A stretch of 64,000 nt of DNA from Megascapheus bottae (GCA_024803745.1 JANJXV010000161.1:1872001-1936000); one strand, 5' to 3'. Shown: positions 49,322-62,900, counted from the first letter of the stretch. A program made the numbers and translations. Notes: a model not told the origin generated them from the sequence alone.

Positions 49322-49951
49322 GAAAGTTGTAGTGTGTGGGGAGGATGATGGGGTCAAATACATTTCTTCTTAGAAATTTACCTCATCTGGTTGCCCTGGA
49401 TCTTCCTGGCCTTCTTCTTAGAGAAAGTTCTGTTATACTGGATTTGTGGCTTGGCAATGATCTAGCATGTACATCTTCGAGTAAGATATCCACAACTTCC
49501 ATGCCTGAGACTCGAGTTTCCTGACCTTTGGCAACAGCACAGCAACATCTTTCTTCCTCCTGAGCCACAGGCCAAGTGAGCTGGCTTGAGCTGATTGTTA
49601 GTTACAGTGGCTTGGTTACCAGGGTTCCATATTCTGTTCCATTGTGAGGGAGGCAGGGTCACCTTTCAGGGCCCAATGACCAAAGATCCTTGCTCACAAA
49701 AGACCTCACCAAAGACATACTGGAGGCTGAATCTCTCCTCCAGTCTCACAATATACATGTGGATGTAGTATACAGAACACCTTATTTGCCCAATCCCAAT
49801 GTCTTCCACTAGGCCCAACTACCAGTCTGGTCTCAGGCTCAAGGAGCCTTTCTTAGGTAAGATCCAAACTTAAGGGTCAATATTGCCCTCATCCTTTACA
49901 AAACATTTGCTTCACAGTGCCTTCTCTGCCTGCATTTTGCCCCTTGTCGAA
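49322..49951. other. Unrecognised proximal spacer (U6)
   Basis: No gene or known repeat seen. Follows U2 in the TATCC, GATT and AGAACACC variants. Confidence 0.7.
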
Positions 49952-50138
49952 TTTTTTTTGTTTTTCCTAGTCTTGGGACTTGACCTCAGAGTGTGAACAT
50001 TGTTCTTGGGCTTTCTTTAGGCTTTAGCTGTCCCACCGAGCCACAGCACCACTTGCAGCGTTTTCTATGTATGTGGTAATGAGGAATCAAACCTGAGGCT
50101 TACTGCTTGGTAGCCAAGGACTCTCCCACTAGGTCAAA
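49952..50138 (-). mobile_element. Dimeric SINE, minus strand (U6)
   Basis: Same insertion as in other units, with eight T in the complementary tail. The CATATATTTGACG just beyond it is shared with U2. Confidence 0.8.
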
Positions 50139-50348
50139 CACACAGGGCATCTTGCACATATATTTGACGTCAATCTACTAGGATATTATTAGGTTTCTGT
50201 ATCCTAATCAATTTTTTCCTGATGATTAGCTTTGCTGTCATGTGTAAAAAATGCAAGAGGGAAAAACACAGAAGAATTAGTGAAATTAAAAAAAAAGCAT
50301 TAGACACAGTTAAGTGTTCATTCTTTGTAGGAGAAAGGATATTTGGAT

Positions 50349-50350
<2 letters not shown>

Positions 50351-50394
<44 letters not shown>

Positions 50395-50395
50395 C
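50351..50395 (+). repeat. GAT microsatellite, long allele (U6)
   Basis: Fourteen GAT plus GAC, identical to U2, 29706 bp upstream. GAT tracts usually change length quickly, so identity of the long allele argues for a recent common origin. Confidence 0.95.
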
Positions 50396-50413
50396 TTTAT
50401 AATTACTATATCA

Positions 50414-50620
50414 GGGTTGAGATTTTGGCATAGTGGTAGAGTGCTTGCCTGGCATCCATGAAGATCTGGGTTTGATTGCTCAGTACCACATAGATAGAAA
50501 ATCTAGATGTGGCACTGTGGCTCAAGTGGCAGAGGGCTAGACTTGAGAAAACCCGAGGACAGTGCTCAGGCCCTGAATTCAAGCCCCAAGACTGGCAGAA
50601 AGATAAAAGAAAATAAAAAT
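50414..50620 (+). mobile_element. Dimeric SINE, plus strand (U6)
   Basis: Shares GAGATTTTGG and GCCTGGCATCC with U2 only, but not U2's private A near 20844. Confidence 0.85.
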
Positions 50621-51282
50621 GCTTTTTACGAGCTAATTCACTCACAGCATTTGCTTCTGAAATCTTCGCTTCTGCATCTTGTGAAATACCCCTTTCCCTC
50701 AACGTAGACAAGAAAAACAGATCCATCCCATGGTCCACTGTGAGGCCACTGGTTGGGCTAAGAGCTAGTCGTGCAGCAACACATAAGTTTTATTCTAATA
50801 CTTTCCAAACTTTGTACTCAAATATGCTACCTACTTACCAACTTATGTCAGTTATCCTTATGCTATAACTTTTCTTCATTACTACAATATTCTTACACTC
50901 CTACGTTAATCCTCTTGCACCTCCCCTGACCTCTCTCATTCTTTTTTTCTATCTCTGGACCTCTGCTCGTCTTTCAACCCTTATACTGCACGGATCTACA
51001 CTTGATGGCTGTTGAGCAATATTGTATATGTAGGTGGTTAATTATTCTCTAGGCTCAGAGGGACTTAAAGACAATAGAGATTGGATTGAGAGGCTTATTG
51101 TTTTGGGTATAAATCGCTTATCAGTGGTTGTATTAGGCTGGTCTGTAAGTGCACAAAAAGAAAGAGTGATAATACCAATCAAAACTTGTGAACATCTAGT
51201 GACTGCCAGCGACAGAGGTCTAGGTTGGTTATATCTGAAAAACTATAATCGTATTTAGTAGTAATCTTGCTCCCATTTTCAA
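50621..51282. other. Unrecognised pre-L1 region (U6 to U7)
   Basis: No gene or known repeat recognised. Follows U2, with a private GTGACTGCC near 51200. Confidence 0.65.
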
Positions 51283-52466
51283 ATGGGCAGAACAAGAAAC
51301 TCAAGAAAAATGTCAAATCAAGAAACAACATCCCCCACCCAATGTAAACAGACAATGGAACAGTCACTGGCAAACCTAGAGGAGAGTCTTCCAATTGCTA
51401 CACAAATGCAATTGATAAACATCATTAATGAAAAATGTGAAAATATAAAGAAAGAGATAATGGAGGAAGCCATACCTGAACAAGAGGAAAGCAAAAACAA
51501 GGTGATACGTGAAAAAGAAGAAGCCATAAAGGAGGCCATAATAAAGGTTTTTCAAAGAAAGATGGATGAATTCAAAGAATCCACAAATAAAAACGTGACC
51601 AAACTCCAGCAAATGTCCAAAGAATATAAAGCTACTGAGCTAACCACTCAAAAGGAAATCAAGGAGATAAAGAAATCCATACATGATCTAAAACAAGGGA
51701 TGCAAGGCATCAAAAGTGAGCAATTAGAAGCAAGGGAGATGAAAAATAAAGTAGATAGCTTTGATAGCAGGTTAGACATTGCAGAGGAGAGAATTTCCGT
51801 GGCTGAAGATAATTTAGGTATTATAAAGAACAGAAAATGAGTCAATCCAAATCTAGGAAATATGAGAGAGCGCTTCAGGAGGTCCAAGATACAATTAGGA
51901 AGCCGAATTTAAGGCTAGTTGGTACTGAGGAGGGCGTAGAGAAAGAGGTCAATGGATTTGGAAATATACTTCAGGGAATAATCTCAGAGAATTTCCCAAA
52001 TATCCAGAAGGGCAGGCCCATCCAGATACGAGAAGCTTTTAGAACCCCAAACAGACCTGACCAGAAAAGAACATCCCACCGCCACATTGTGATCCGAACT
52101 GGATCAATAGAAACGAAAGGAAAGATCCTAAAGGCAGCCAGGGAAAAGGGATCAGTAACCTACAAAGGCAAACCAATCAGAATAACCCCAGATTTCTCAG
52201 CAGAGACCATGCAAGCACGAAGTGACTGGAAGCATATATGTCATGCCCTTATATCAAATAACTACCAACCAAGAATACTGTAGCCAGCTAAGCTCTCATT
52301 CATAACTGAGGGAACAATAAAAACATTCCATTCCAGGGAAAAGCTGCAACAATATGTCGAAACAAAACCAACACTACAGAGAATTCTCAAAGATGCTCTA
52401 TACATAGAAAACCAAAATAAATGCAATATAGGGAAAGAAATGGCACCTAAGCAGCATACCATCTAA
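51283..52466 (+). pseudogene. L1-ORF1: L1 ORF1 pseudogene (U7)
   Basis: Frames 51283 to 51840 and 51837 to 52283 with the ATGA overlap. TAG at 52281 to 52283, and the tail frame closes at 52464 to 52466. It shares the GGAATAATCTC variant near 51976 with U3 but keeps Arg in SHRHIVI, so the U3 change is younger than the duplication. Confidence 0.92.
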
Positions 52467-52514
52467 GGACCACAAGAACTGTCAAGACACAGGCCCTACT
52501 AAAAGCTTTTAAAA

Positions 52515-55500
52515 ATGGTAGGAACTAATAAATATCTCTCAATCCTAACTCTCAATATCAATGGACTTAACTCTCCAATTAAACGGCATAGGTTGTCTAG
52601 TTGGATCAAAAAGCAAGAGCCATCGTTCTGCTGACTTCGAGAGACACATCTTACCCAAAAACAATCATCTTTTGAAAGTGAGAGGTTGGAATAAACTCTA
52701 TCAAGCTAACTGCCCCCATAAACAGGCTAGAGTTGCCATCCTCATATCAGATACAATAGACTTCAAACTAAAATTAGTAAGAAAAGACAAAGAAGGTTAC
52801 TACATACTACTAAAGGGATCTTTCTTCCCGGAAGACATAACAATCCTAAATATTTACACACCCAATCCCGGAGCTCCAAACTTCATCAAGCAAACTTTAC
52901 TTACACTGAAACCATACATAGATCGAAATACAGTGATTGTTGGTGAGTTTAACACACCACTCTCACCTATGGACAGATCAACAAGGCAAAAACTCAACAG
53001 AGAAACCTTAGAACTGAACAACTATATAGACCAACTAGATCTAACAGACATCTGCAGAATATTCCACCCAGTAACACCACAATATACGTTTTTCTCAGCA
53101 GCACATGGAACATTTTCCAAAATAGACCACATCTTAGGCCATAAAGCAAACCTGGACAGATTCAGAAACACTGAAATTATTCCATGCACACTCTCAGACC
53201 ATAAAGGCATCAAATTGGAGCTGAACACACATCCCCACCAAAGAAAACCCTGTAACTCATGGAGACTGAACCACACATTGTTGAATCAAAAACAATGGGT
53301 AATCGAAGAGATCAGAACAGATATCCAACTGTTTATGAAATTTAACAATAAGGAGCACACAAATATCAACTCCTTAGGGACACAACAAAGGCAGTACTCA
53401 GAGGAAAATTTATAGCGCGGAGTGCCTACAACAGCAAGTTGGAAAAATGGCAAACCAACTAGTTAATGTCTCACCTTAACCTCCTGGAAAAAGAGCAACA
53501 AACCAACCCTAAACCCATTAGGGTTTATTAAAATCAAAGCAGAATTAAATGATTTGGAATAAAAAAACTATAGAAAGAATCAACAAAACAAGGAGTTGGT
53601 TCTTGAATTAACAAAATTGACAAGCCCTTAGCAAATCTTACCAAAAAAAGAAGAGAGCATATCGAAATAAACAAAATCGCAGATGAAAATGGTAATATCA
53701 CGAGAGAAATTACCAAGATCCAGAATATCATGAGGGAATACTTCTCAAACCTTTACGCCAACCTATTTCAGAATCTAGAAGAAATGGATGAATTCCTAGA
53801 CAATATTAACATACACACACTGAACCAAGAAGAGCTAACCCAACTCAACAGGCCTATTTCAAGCTCTGAAATAGAAATGGAAATTAGACAACTTCCACTT
53901 GAAAAGAGCCCAGGGCCAGATGGATTCACAGCTGAATTCTATAAGGTCTTCAAAGCAGAGCTCACACCAATACTCCTCAAGCTCTTCAACGAAATTGAAA
54001 ATGAAGGTTCTTTACCAAATTGATTCTGTGAAGCCAGCATATCCCTCATCCCCAAACCAGACAGAGATTCATCAAAGAAAGAGATCTATAGACCCATTTC
54101 TTTGATGAACCTCGATGCAAAACTTCTGAACAAAATACTGGCCAACCGTCTACAACAACTCATCAAAAAAATATACGCTATGATCAAACTGGATTAATCA
54201 CAGGGAGGCAAAGCTGGTTCAACATACACAAATCAATTAATATAATTCAACACATCAACAGGAGCAGGGATAAAATCACATGATTGTCTCAATAGATGCG
54301 GAAAAGGCATTTGACAAGATCCAAAACCCCTTTATGTTAAAAGATGTGGAGAAACTAGGAATCCATGGAAAATTTCTCAATGTAATAAAGGCTGTGTATG
54401 AGAAACCCACTGCTAGTATCATACTTAATGGTGAAAATCTAAAGCCATTCCCTCTAAAATCAGGAACGAGACAAGGATGCCCACTCTCTCCACTCCTTTT
54501 TAACACAGTACTAGAATTCCTAGGCAGTGCAATAAGGCAAGAAGCAAGCATAAAGGGGATCCAAGTAGGGAAAGAGGAAATAAAACTATCCCTCTTTGCA
54601 GATGACATGATTCTGTATTTAAAGAATCCTATAGACTCTACTCCCAAGCTCCTTGAGCTGATTCAAAGCTTTGGAAGGGTAGCAGGCCATAAAATCAACC
54701 CTCACAAATCAACTGCCTTACTTTACGCCAACACTGAGAGGAACGAGGCAATAATCAGGAAAGAAAATCCTTTCACAATAGCCTCAAAGAAAATAAACTA
54801 CCTAGCAATTAGCTTAACTAAGAATGTAAAGGACCGTTTAGATGAAAACTTTAAAACCCTAAAAAAGGAAATTAAAGCAGAACTAAGGAAATGGAAAAAC
54901 CTCCCGTGCTCCTGGATTGGAAGAATCAACCTTGTGAAAATGACAATCTTGCCAAGGGCTATCTACAAATTCAATGTAATACCCATCAACATCCCAATGT
55001 CATTCTTTAAAGACATAGAAGAGGCAATTCAAAATTTCATATGGAATAATAAAAGACCCCGTATAGCAAAAACACTTCTTAGCAGAAAGAACAGCGCTGG
55101 AGGAATTTCAATTCCAAACTTAAGGCTCTATTACAGAGCTATAATTCTCAAAACAGCTTGGTACTGGCACAAGAACAGGCCTGAAGTCCAATGCAGTAGA
55201 ACTGCGGACCCAGATATTAAACCACAGACCTATGGCCACCTAATCTTTGACCAGGGAGCCAAAAAAATAGAATGGAAGAAAGATAGCCTCTTCAACAAGT
55301 TGTGCTGGCAGAACTGGTTAAACACCTGCAGAAAACTAAAGTTGGATCCTTCTTTGTCCCCTTGCACTAGAATTAACTCCAAATGGATCAAAGACGTGGA
55401 GGTAAAAGCTGACACACTGAAAAGTTTACAGGAAGGAATAGGAGATACACTAGGCCTCCTTGGTACAGGTCGAAACTTTCTTAATAAGGACCAAGAATCA

Positions 55501-56343
55501 CAACAAATCAGAGAAAGGCTGGATAAGTGGGACTGCATTAAACTGCAGAGCTTTTGTATGGCAACGGATATAGCTAGTAAACTAATCAGGAAGCCTACAG
55601 AGTGGGAGAAGATCTTCACCACCCAAACAACGGAACAAGGCCTCATATCTAAAATATATCAACAACTCAAAAAATTGAATCACTCCAAAACTAACCTCCA
55701 AAGTAATACCCATCCCATTACAAAATGGGCCAAGGAATTAAAGAGAGTCTTCTCTGAAGAAGAAACAAAAATGGCCTATAGACACATGAAGAAATGCTCA
55801 ACATCTCTGTTCATAAAAGAAATGCAAATCAAAACAAGTCTAAGATTCCACCTAACTCCAGTTAGAATGGCCAGGATCAGGAAAACGAATGACAACAGAT
55901 GCTGGAGGGGATGTGGTCAGGAGGGATCACTACTACACTGTTGGTGGGAGTGCAAACTCGTTCAACCACTATGGAAAGCAGTGCGGCAGTGCCTCAAAAC
56001 GCTAAACATACAACTCCCCTATGACCCAGCAATTCCAGTACTTGGCATTTACCCAACAATCCAGAAACAAGGGCATACTAAACCCACTAGCACAACAATG
56101 TTCATTGCAGCACTATTCACCATAGCAAAGATATGGAACCAACCCAGATGTCCCTCAGTTGATGAGTGGATCAACAAGTTGTGGTATTTGTACACAATGG
56201 AATTCTATGCTGCTGTCAGAAAGAATGACATTGCCCCATTTGTTAGGAAATGGAAAGACTTAGAACAAATCATATTAAGTGAAGTAAGCCAGACTCAAAG
56301 GAACTTAGGCTCAGTGGTTTCCCTCATTCGTCATAATCAGTAG
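52515..56343 (+). pseudogene. L1-ORF2: L1 ORF2 pseudogene with 687-codon open reverse transcriptase region (U7)
   Basis: Start 52515. Endonuclease frame 52561 to 53415 (284 codons), with a private SFFPED and the shared GEFN. The linker rearrangement near 53521 is as in U3. The reverse transcriptase N-terminal frame 53730 to 54023 has a private PLEKSPG for PLKKSPG in a conserved block. A seven-A run lies near 54165. The core to C-terminus frame 54280 to 56343 is open for 687 codons, with FADD at 54595 to 54606. Private GKFLN, FNTVLEF, RINLVK, WAKELKR and STSLFIKE changes fall at conserved positions, which argues against purifying selection on the open frame. Confidence 0.92.
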
Positions 56344-56757
56344 AAACCTTGGGCTCTACTAGCAGAGATTGTCAATAGAGCAGAAGGCCATATATAAGGC
56401 CATATAATGTGAAGCTAATTGAAAGGACCTCCAGGATATTGACACAAAAGCCATATAATGAATGATTGTTGTCCTTAATGTACTATGTTGTCTCTCATCT
56501 CGCTTGCTGTCCCTTGGTTATCCCATATTGGTATAGTATCTCACTTTGTTATCTGATATATTGAATTTATTTGTATTTGGATATTTGAAATTTGATAGGG
56601 AAGGGGGGAAAACCAAGACGGGTGGGGGGTGTGGGGTTGGAGGGAAATGGGTACCAAGACATGTGAAAGGGTATCAATGTATGTGAATTAATGCACCTTC
56701 TATCTGGCAAATATCATCTAACCCTTTTACTAATTACAATAAAAAAATGAAAAAAAA

Positions 56758-57368
56758 GAAAGTTGTAGTGTGTGGGGACGATGATGGGGTCAAATACATT
56801 TCTTCTTAGAAATTTACCTCATCTGGTTGCCCTGGATTTTCCTGGCCTTCTTCTTAGAGAAAGTTCTGGATTTGTGGCTTGGAAATGATGTAGCATGTAC
56901 ATCTTCGAGTAATATATCCACAACTTCCATGCCTGAGACTCGAGTTTCCTGACCTTTGGCAACACCTTTCTTCCTCCTGAGCCACAGGCCAAGTGAGCTG
57001 GCTTGAGCTGGTTGTTAGTTACAGTGGCTTGGTTACCAGGGTTCCATATTCTGTTCCATTGTGAGGGAGGCAGGGTCACCTTTCAGGGCCCAATGACCAA
57101 AGATCCTTGCTCACAAAAGACCTCACCAAAGACATACTGGAGGCTGAATCTCTCCTCCAGTCTCACAATATACATGTGTATGTAGTATACACAACACCTT
57201 ATTTGTCCAATCCCAATGTCTTCCACTAGGCCCAACTACCAGTCTGGTCTCAGGCTCAAGGAGCCTTTCTTAGGTAAGATCCGAACTTAAGGGTCAATAT
57301 TGCCCTCATCCTTTACAAAACATTTGCTTCACAGTGCCTTCTCTGCCTGCATTTTTCCCCTTGTCGAA
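56758..57368. other. Unrecognised proximal spacer with two deletions (U7)
   Basis: Shorter than the others. TTATACTGG-type sequence is missing near 56868 (9 bases) and 12 bases are missing near 56964, where other copies read CAACAGCACAGCAAC. Together they explain the drop in higher-order offset from 29706 to 29685. They also join two minus-strand frames into one of 86 codons, which is a by-product and not a gene. Confidence 0.75.
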
Positions 57369-57557
57369 TTTTTTTTTGTTTTTGCTAGTCTTGGGACTTG
57401 ACCTCAGAGTGTGAACATTGTTCTTGGGCTTCCTTTAGGCTTTAGCTGTCCCACCGAGCCACAGCACCACTTGCAGCGTTTTCTATGTATGTGGTAATGA
57501 GGAATCAAACCTGAGGCTTACTGCTTGGTAGCCAAGGACTCTCCCACTAGGTCAAAC
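57369..57557 (-). mobile_element. Dimeric SINE, minus strand (U7)
   Basis: Has TTTTTGCTAG like U3 and U5, plus a private GCTTCCTTTAGG near 57430. Confidence 0.8.
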
Positions 57558-57765
57558 ACACAGGGCATCTTGCACATATTTTTGACGTCAATCTACTAGG
57601 ATATTATTAGGTTTCTGTATCCTAATCAATTTTTTCCTGATGATTAGCTTTGCTGTCAAGTGTAAAAAATGCAAGAGGGAAAAACACAGAAGAATTAGTG
57701 AAATTATAAAAAAGCATTAGACACAGTTAAGTGTTCATTCTTTGTAGGAGAAAGGATATTTGGAT

Positions 57766-57767
<2 letters not shown>

Positions 57768-57799
<32 letters not shown>

Positions 57800-57800
57800 C
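57768..57800 (+). repeat. GAT microsatellite, intermediate allele (U7)
   Basis: Ten GAT plus GAC, one repeat more than U3. Confidence 0.95.
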
Positions 57801-57817
57801 TTTATAATTACTATGTC

Positions 57818-58024
57818 AGGGTTGAGAGTTTGGCACAGTGGTAGAGTGCTTGCCTAGCATCCATGAAGATCTGGGTTTGATTGCTCAGTACCACATAGAT
57901 AGAAAATCTAGATGTGGCACTGTGGCTCAAGTGGCAGAGGGCTAGACTTGAGAAAACCCGAGGACAGTGCTCAGGCCCTGAATTCAAGCCCCAAGACTGG
58001 CAGAAAGATAAAAGAAAATAAAAA
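57818..58024 (+). mobile_element. Dimeric SINE, plus strand (U7)
   Basis: Same insertion as in other units, with a private GGCACAGTGG in the box A-like region near 57832, which moves it closer to a box A-like pattern. Confidence 0.85.
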
Positions 58025-58686
58025 TGCTTTTTACGAGCTAATTCACTCACAGCATTTGCTTCTGAATCTTCACTTCTGCATCTTGTGAAATACCCCTTTC
58101 CCTCAACGTAGACAAGAAAAACAGATCCATCCCATGGTCCACTGTGAGGCCACTGGTTGGGCTAAGACCTAGTCGTGCAGCAACACATAAGTTTTATTCT
58201 AATACTTTCCAAACTTTGTACTCAAATATGCTACCTACTTACCAACTTATGTCAGTTATCCTTATGCTATAACTTTTCTTCATTACTACAATATTCTTAC
58301 ACTCCTACGTTAATCCTCTTGCACCTCCCCTGACCTCTCTCATTCTTTTTTTCTATCTCTGGACCTCTGCTCGTCTTTCAACCCTTATACTGCACGGATC
58401 TACACTTGATGGCTGTTGAGGAATATTGTATATGTAGGTGGTTAATTATTCTCTAGGCTCAGACGGACTTAAAGACAATAGAGATTGGATTGAGAGGCTT
58501 ATTGTTTTGGGTATAAATCGCTTATCAGTGGTTGTATTAGGCTGGTCTGCAAGTGCACAAAAAGAAAGAGTGATAATACCAATCAAAACTTGTGAACATC
58601 TAGTGTCTGCCAGCGACAGAGGTCTAGGTTGGTTATATCTGAAAAACTATAATCGTATTTAGTAGTAATCTTGCTCCCATTTTCAA
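58025..58686. other. Unrecognised pre-L1 region (U7 to U8)
   Basis: No gene or known repeat recognised. Private changes include TGAATCTTCAC near 58064, AAGACCTAG near 58165, TGAGGAATATTG near 58417 and CTGCAAGTGC near 58547. Confidence 0.65.
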
Positions 58687-59870
58687 ATGGGCAGAACAAG
58701 AAACTCAAGAAAAATGTCAAATCAAGAAACAACATCCCCCACCCAATGTAAACAGACAATGGAACAGTCACTGGCAAACCTAGAGGAGAGTCTTCCAAGT
58801 GCTACACAAATGCAATTGATAAACATCATTAATGAAAAATGTGAAAATATAAAGAAAGAGATAATGGAGGAAGCAATACCTGAACAAGAGGAAAGCAAAA
58901 ACAAGGTGATAAGTGAAAAAGAAGAAGCCATAAAGGAGGCCATAATAAAGGTTTTTCAAAGAAAGATGGATGAATTCAAAGAATCCACAAATAAAAACGT
59001 GACCAAACTCCAGCAAATGTCCAAAGAAAATAAAGCTACTGAGCTAACCACTCAAAAGGAAATCAAGGAGATAAAGAAATCCATACATGATCTAAAACAA
59101 GGGATGCAAGGCATCAAAAGTGAGCAATTAGAAGCAAGGGAGATGAAAGATAAAGTAGATAGCTTTGATAGCAGGTTAGACATTGCAGAGGAGAGAATTT
59201 CCGTGGCTGAAGATAATTTAGGTATTATAAAGAACAGAAAATGAGTCAATCCAAATCTAGGAAATATGAGAGAGCGCTTCAGGAGGTCCAAGATACAATT
59301 AGGAAGCCTAATTTAAGGCTAGTTGGTATTGAGGAGGGCGTGGAGAAAGAGGTCAATGGTATTGGAAATATACTTCAGGGAATCATCTCAGAGAATTTCC
59401 CAAATATCCAGAAGGGCAGGCCCATCCAGATACGAGAAGCTTTTAGAACCCCAAACAGACCTGACCAGAAAAGAACATCCCACCGCCACATTGTGATCCG
59501 AACTGGATCAATAGAAACGAAAGGAAAGATCCTAAAGGCAGCCAGGGAAAAGGGATCAGTAACCTACAAAGGCAAACCAATCAGAATAACCCCAGATTTC
59601 TCAGCAGAGACCATGCAAGCACGAAGTGACTGGAAGCATATATGTCATGCCCTTAAATCAAATAACTACCAACCAAGAATACTGTAGCCAGCTAAGCTCT
59701 CATTCATAACTGAGGGAACAATAAAAACATTCCATTCCAGGGAAAAGCTGCAACAATATGTCGAAACAAAACCAACACTACAGAGAATTCTCAAAGATGC
59801 TCTATACATAGAAAACCAAAATAAATGCAATATAGGGAAAGAAAAGGCACCTAAACAGCATACCATCTAA
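58687..59870 (+). pseudogene. L1-ORF1: L1 ORF1 pseudogene (U8)
   Basis: Frames 58687 to 59244 and 59241 to 59687 with the ATGA overlap. It has the Ser and Asn alleles (ISEKEE, SKENKA) and VGIEEGV with U4, but keeps the majority form where U4 has private changes. Private changes are LPSATQ near 58799 and MKDKVDS near 59148. TAG at 59685 to 59687, with the tail open to 59868 to 59870. Confidence 0.92.
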
Positions 59871-59918
59871 GGACCACAAGAACTGTCAAGACACAGGCCC
59901 TACTAAAAGCTTTTAAAA

Positions 59919-62900
59919 ATGGTAGGAACTAATAAATATCTCTCAATCCTAACTCTCAATCAATGGACTTAACTCTCCAATTAAACGGCATAGGTTGTCT
60001 AGTTGGATCAAAAAGCAAGAGCCATCGTTCTGCTGACTTCGAGAGACACATCTTACCCAAAAACAATCATCTTTTGAAAGTGAGAGGTTGGAATAAACTC
60101 TATCAAGCTAACTGCCCCCATAAACAGGCTAGAGTTGCCATCCTCATATCAGATACAATAGACTTCAAACTAAAATTAGTAAGAAAAGACAAAGAAGGTT
60201 ACTACATACTACTAAAGGGATCTTTCCTCCCGGAAGACATAACAATCCTAAATATTTACACACCCAATCCCGGAGCTCCAAACTTCATCAAGCAAACTTT
60301 ACTTACACTGAAACCATACATAGATCGAAACAGAGTGATTGTTGGTGAGTTTAACACACCACTCTCACCTATGGACAGATCAACAAGGCAAAAACTCAAC
60401 AGAAACCTTAGAACTGAACAACTATATAGAACAACTAGATCTAACAGACATCTGCAGAATATTCCACCCAGTAACACCACAATATACGTTTTTCTCAGCA
60501 GCACATGGAACATTTTCCAAAATAGACCACATCGTAGGCCAGAAAGCAAACCTGGACAGATTCAGAAACACTGAAATTATTCCATGCACACTCTCAGACC
60601 ATAAAGGCATCAAATTGGAGCTGAACACACATCTCCACCAAAGAAAACCCTGTAACACACATTGTTGAATCAAAAACAATGGGTAATCGAAGAGATCAGA
60701 ACAGATATCCAACTGTTTATGAAATTTAACAATAAGGAGCACACAAATATCAACTCCTTAGGGACACAACAAAGGCAGTACTCAGAGGAAAATTTATAGC
60801 GCGTAGTGCCTACAACAGCAAGTTGGAAAAATGGCAAACCAACTAGTTAAGGTCTCACCTTAACCTCCTGGAAAAAGAGCAATAAACCAACCCTAAACCC
60901 ATTAGGAGAAAGCAAATTATTAAAATCAAAGCAGAATTAAATGATTTGGAATAAAAAAAACTATAGAAAGTATCAACAAAACAAGGAGTTGGTTCTTGAA
61001 AGAATTAACAAAATTGACAAGCCCTCAGCAAATCTTACCAAAAAAAGAAGAGAGCATATCGAAATAAACAAAATCGCAGATGAAAATGGTAATATCACGA
61101 CAGAAATTACCAAGATCCAGAATATCATGAGGGAATACTTCTCAAACCTTTACGCCAACAAATTTGAGAATCTAGAAGAAATGGATGAATTCCTAGACAA
61201 TATTAACATACACACACTGAACCAAGAAGAGCTAACGCAACTCAACAGGCCTATTTCAAGCTCTGAAATAGAAATGGAAATTAGACAACTTCCACTTAAA
61301 AAGAGCCCAGGGCCAGATGGATTCACAGCTGAATTCTATAAGGTCTTCAAAGCAGAGCTCACACCAATACTCCTCAAGCTCTTCAACGAAATTGAAAATG
61401 AAGGTTCTTTACTAAACTGATTCTGTGAAGTCAGCATATCCCTCATCCCCAAACCAGACAGAGATTCATCAAAGAAAGAGATCTATAGACCCATTTCTTT
61501 GATGAACCTCGATGCAAAACTTCTCAACAAAATACTGGCCAACCGTCTACAACAACTCATCAAAAAAAATGTACACTATGATCAAACTGGATTCATCACA
61601 GGGAGGCAAAGCTGGTTCAACATACACAAATCAATTAATATAATTCAACACATCAACAGGAGCAGGGATAAAATCACATGATTGTCTCAATAGATGCGGA
61701 AAAGGCATTTGACAAGATCCAAAACCCCTTTATGTTAAAAGATGTGAAGAAACTAGGAATCCATGGAACATTTCTCAATGTAATAAAGGCTGTGTATGAG
61801 AAACCCACTGCTAGTATTATACTTAATGGTGAAAATCTAAAGCGATTCCCTCTAAAATCAGGAACGAGACAAGGATGCCCACTCTCTCCACTCCTTTTTA
61901 ACATAGTACTAGAATTCCTAGGCAGTGCAATAAGGCAAGAAGCAAGCATAAAGGGGATCCCCGTAGGGAAAGAGGAAATAAAACTATCCCTCTTTGCAGA
62001 TGACATGATTCTGTATTTAAAGAATCATATAGACTCTACTCCCAAGCTCCTTGAGCTGATTCAAAGCTTTGGAAGGGTAGCAGGCCATAAAATCAACCCT
62101 CACAAATCAACTGCCTTACTTTACGCCAACACTGAGAGGAACGAGGCAATAATCAGGAAAGAAAATCCTTTCACAATAGCCTCAAAGAAAATAAAGTACC
62201 TAGCAATTAGCTTAACTAAGAATGTAAAGGACCGTTTAGATGAAAACTTTAAAACCCTAAAAAAGGAAATTAAAGCAGAACTAAGGAAATGGAAAAACCT
62301 CCCGTGCTCCTGGATTGGAAGAATCAACATTGTGAAAATGACAATCTTGCCAAGGGCTATCTACAAATTCAATGTAATACCCATCAACATCCCAATGTCA
62401 TTCTTTAAAGACATAGAAGAGGCAATTCAAAATTTCATATGGAATAATAAAAGACCCCGTATAGCAAAAACACTTCTTAGCAGAAAGAACAGCGCTGGAG
62501 GAATTTCAATTCCAAACTTAAGGCTCTATTACAGAGCTATAATTCTCAAAACAGCTTGGTACTGGCACAAGAACAGGCCTGAAGTCCAATGGAGTAGAAC
62601 TGTGGACCCAGATATTAAACCACAGACCTATGGCCACCTAATCTTTGACCAGGGAGCCAAAAAAATAGAATGGAAGAAAGATAGCCTCTTCAACAAGTTG
62701 TGCTGGCAGAACTGGTTAAACACCTGCAGAAAACTAAAGTTGGATCCTTCTTTGTCACCTTGCACTAGAATTAACTCCAAATGGATCAAAGACGTGGAGG
62801 TAAAAGCTGACACACTGAAAAGTTTACAGGAAGGAATAGGAGATACACTAGGCCTCCTTGGTACAGGTCGAAACTTTCTTAATAAGGACCAAGAATCACA

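Larger units (their letters stand above)
51283..56757 (+). mobile_element. LINE-1 copy in U7
   Basis: ORF1 start to A-rich tail, 3' UTR from 56344. Partner of U3 across the body with a constant 29706 offset. It shares GTAGAAACT-to-CGA type variation with U8 in the connection region (GTGRNFLNK), suggesting exchange with the next unit. Confidence 0.95.
1..59700 (+). repeat. Higher-order repeat, about 29.69 kb (four units)
   Basis: Units four apart share private variants. U0 and U4 share a T-only run at 6537 and 36228 where other copies have a G, a G in place of A near 2102 and 31791, and a CAC codon at about 2363 and 32052. The U1 and U5 SINEs share a C variant at about 13275 and 42965. U2 and U6 share 14 GAT repeats and a one-base deletion at about 18578 and 48284. 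U3 and U7 share a rewritten segment near 23815 and 53521. The offset is 29689 to 29691 bp on the left and becomes 29706 after U2. The change of 17 equals a 21-base deletion minus a 4-base insertion, both private to U2. After U3 it drops to 29685, equal to two private U7 deletions totalling 21. The right end of the similarity is approximate. Confidence 0.85.
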
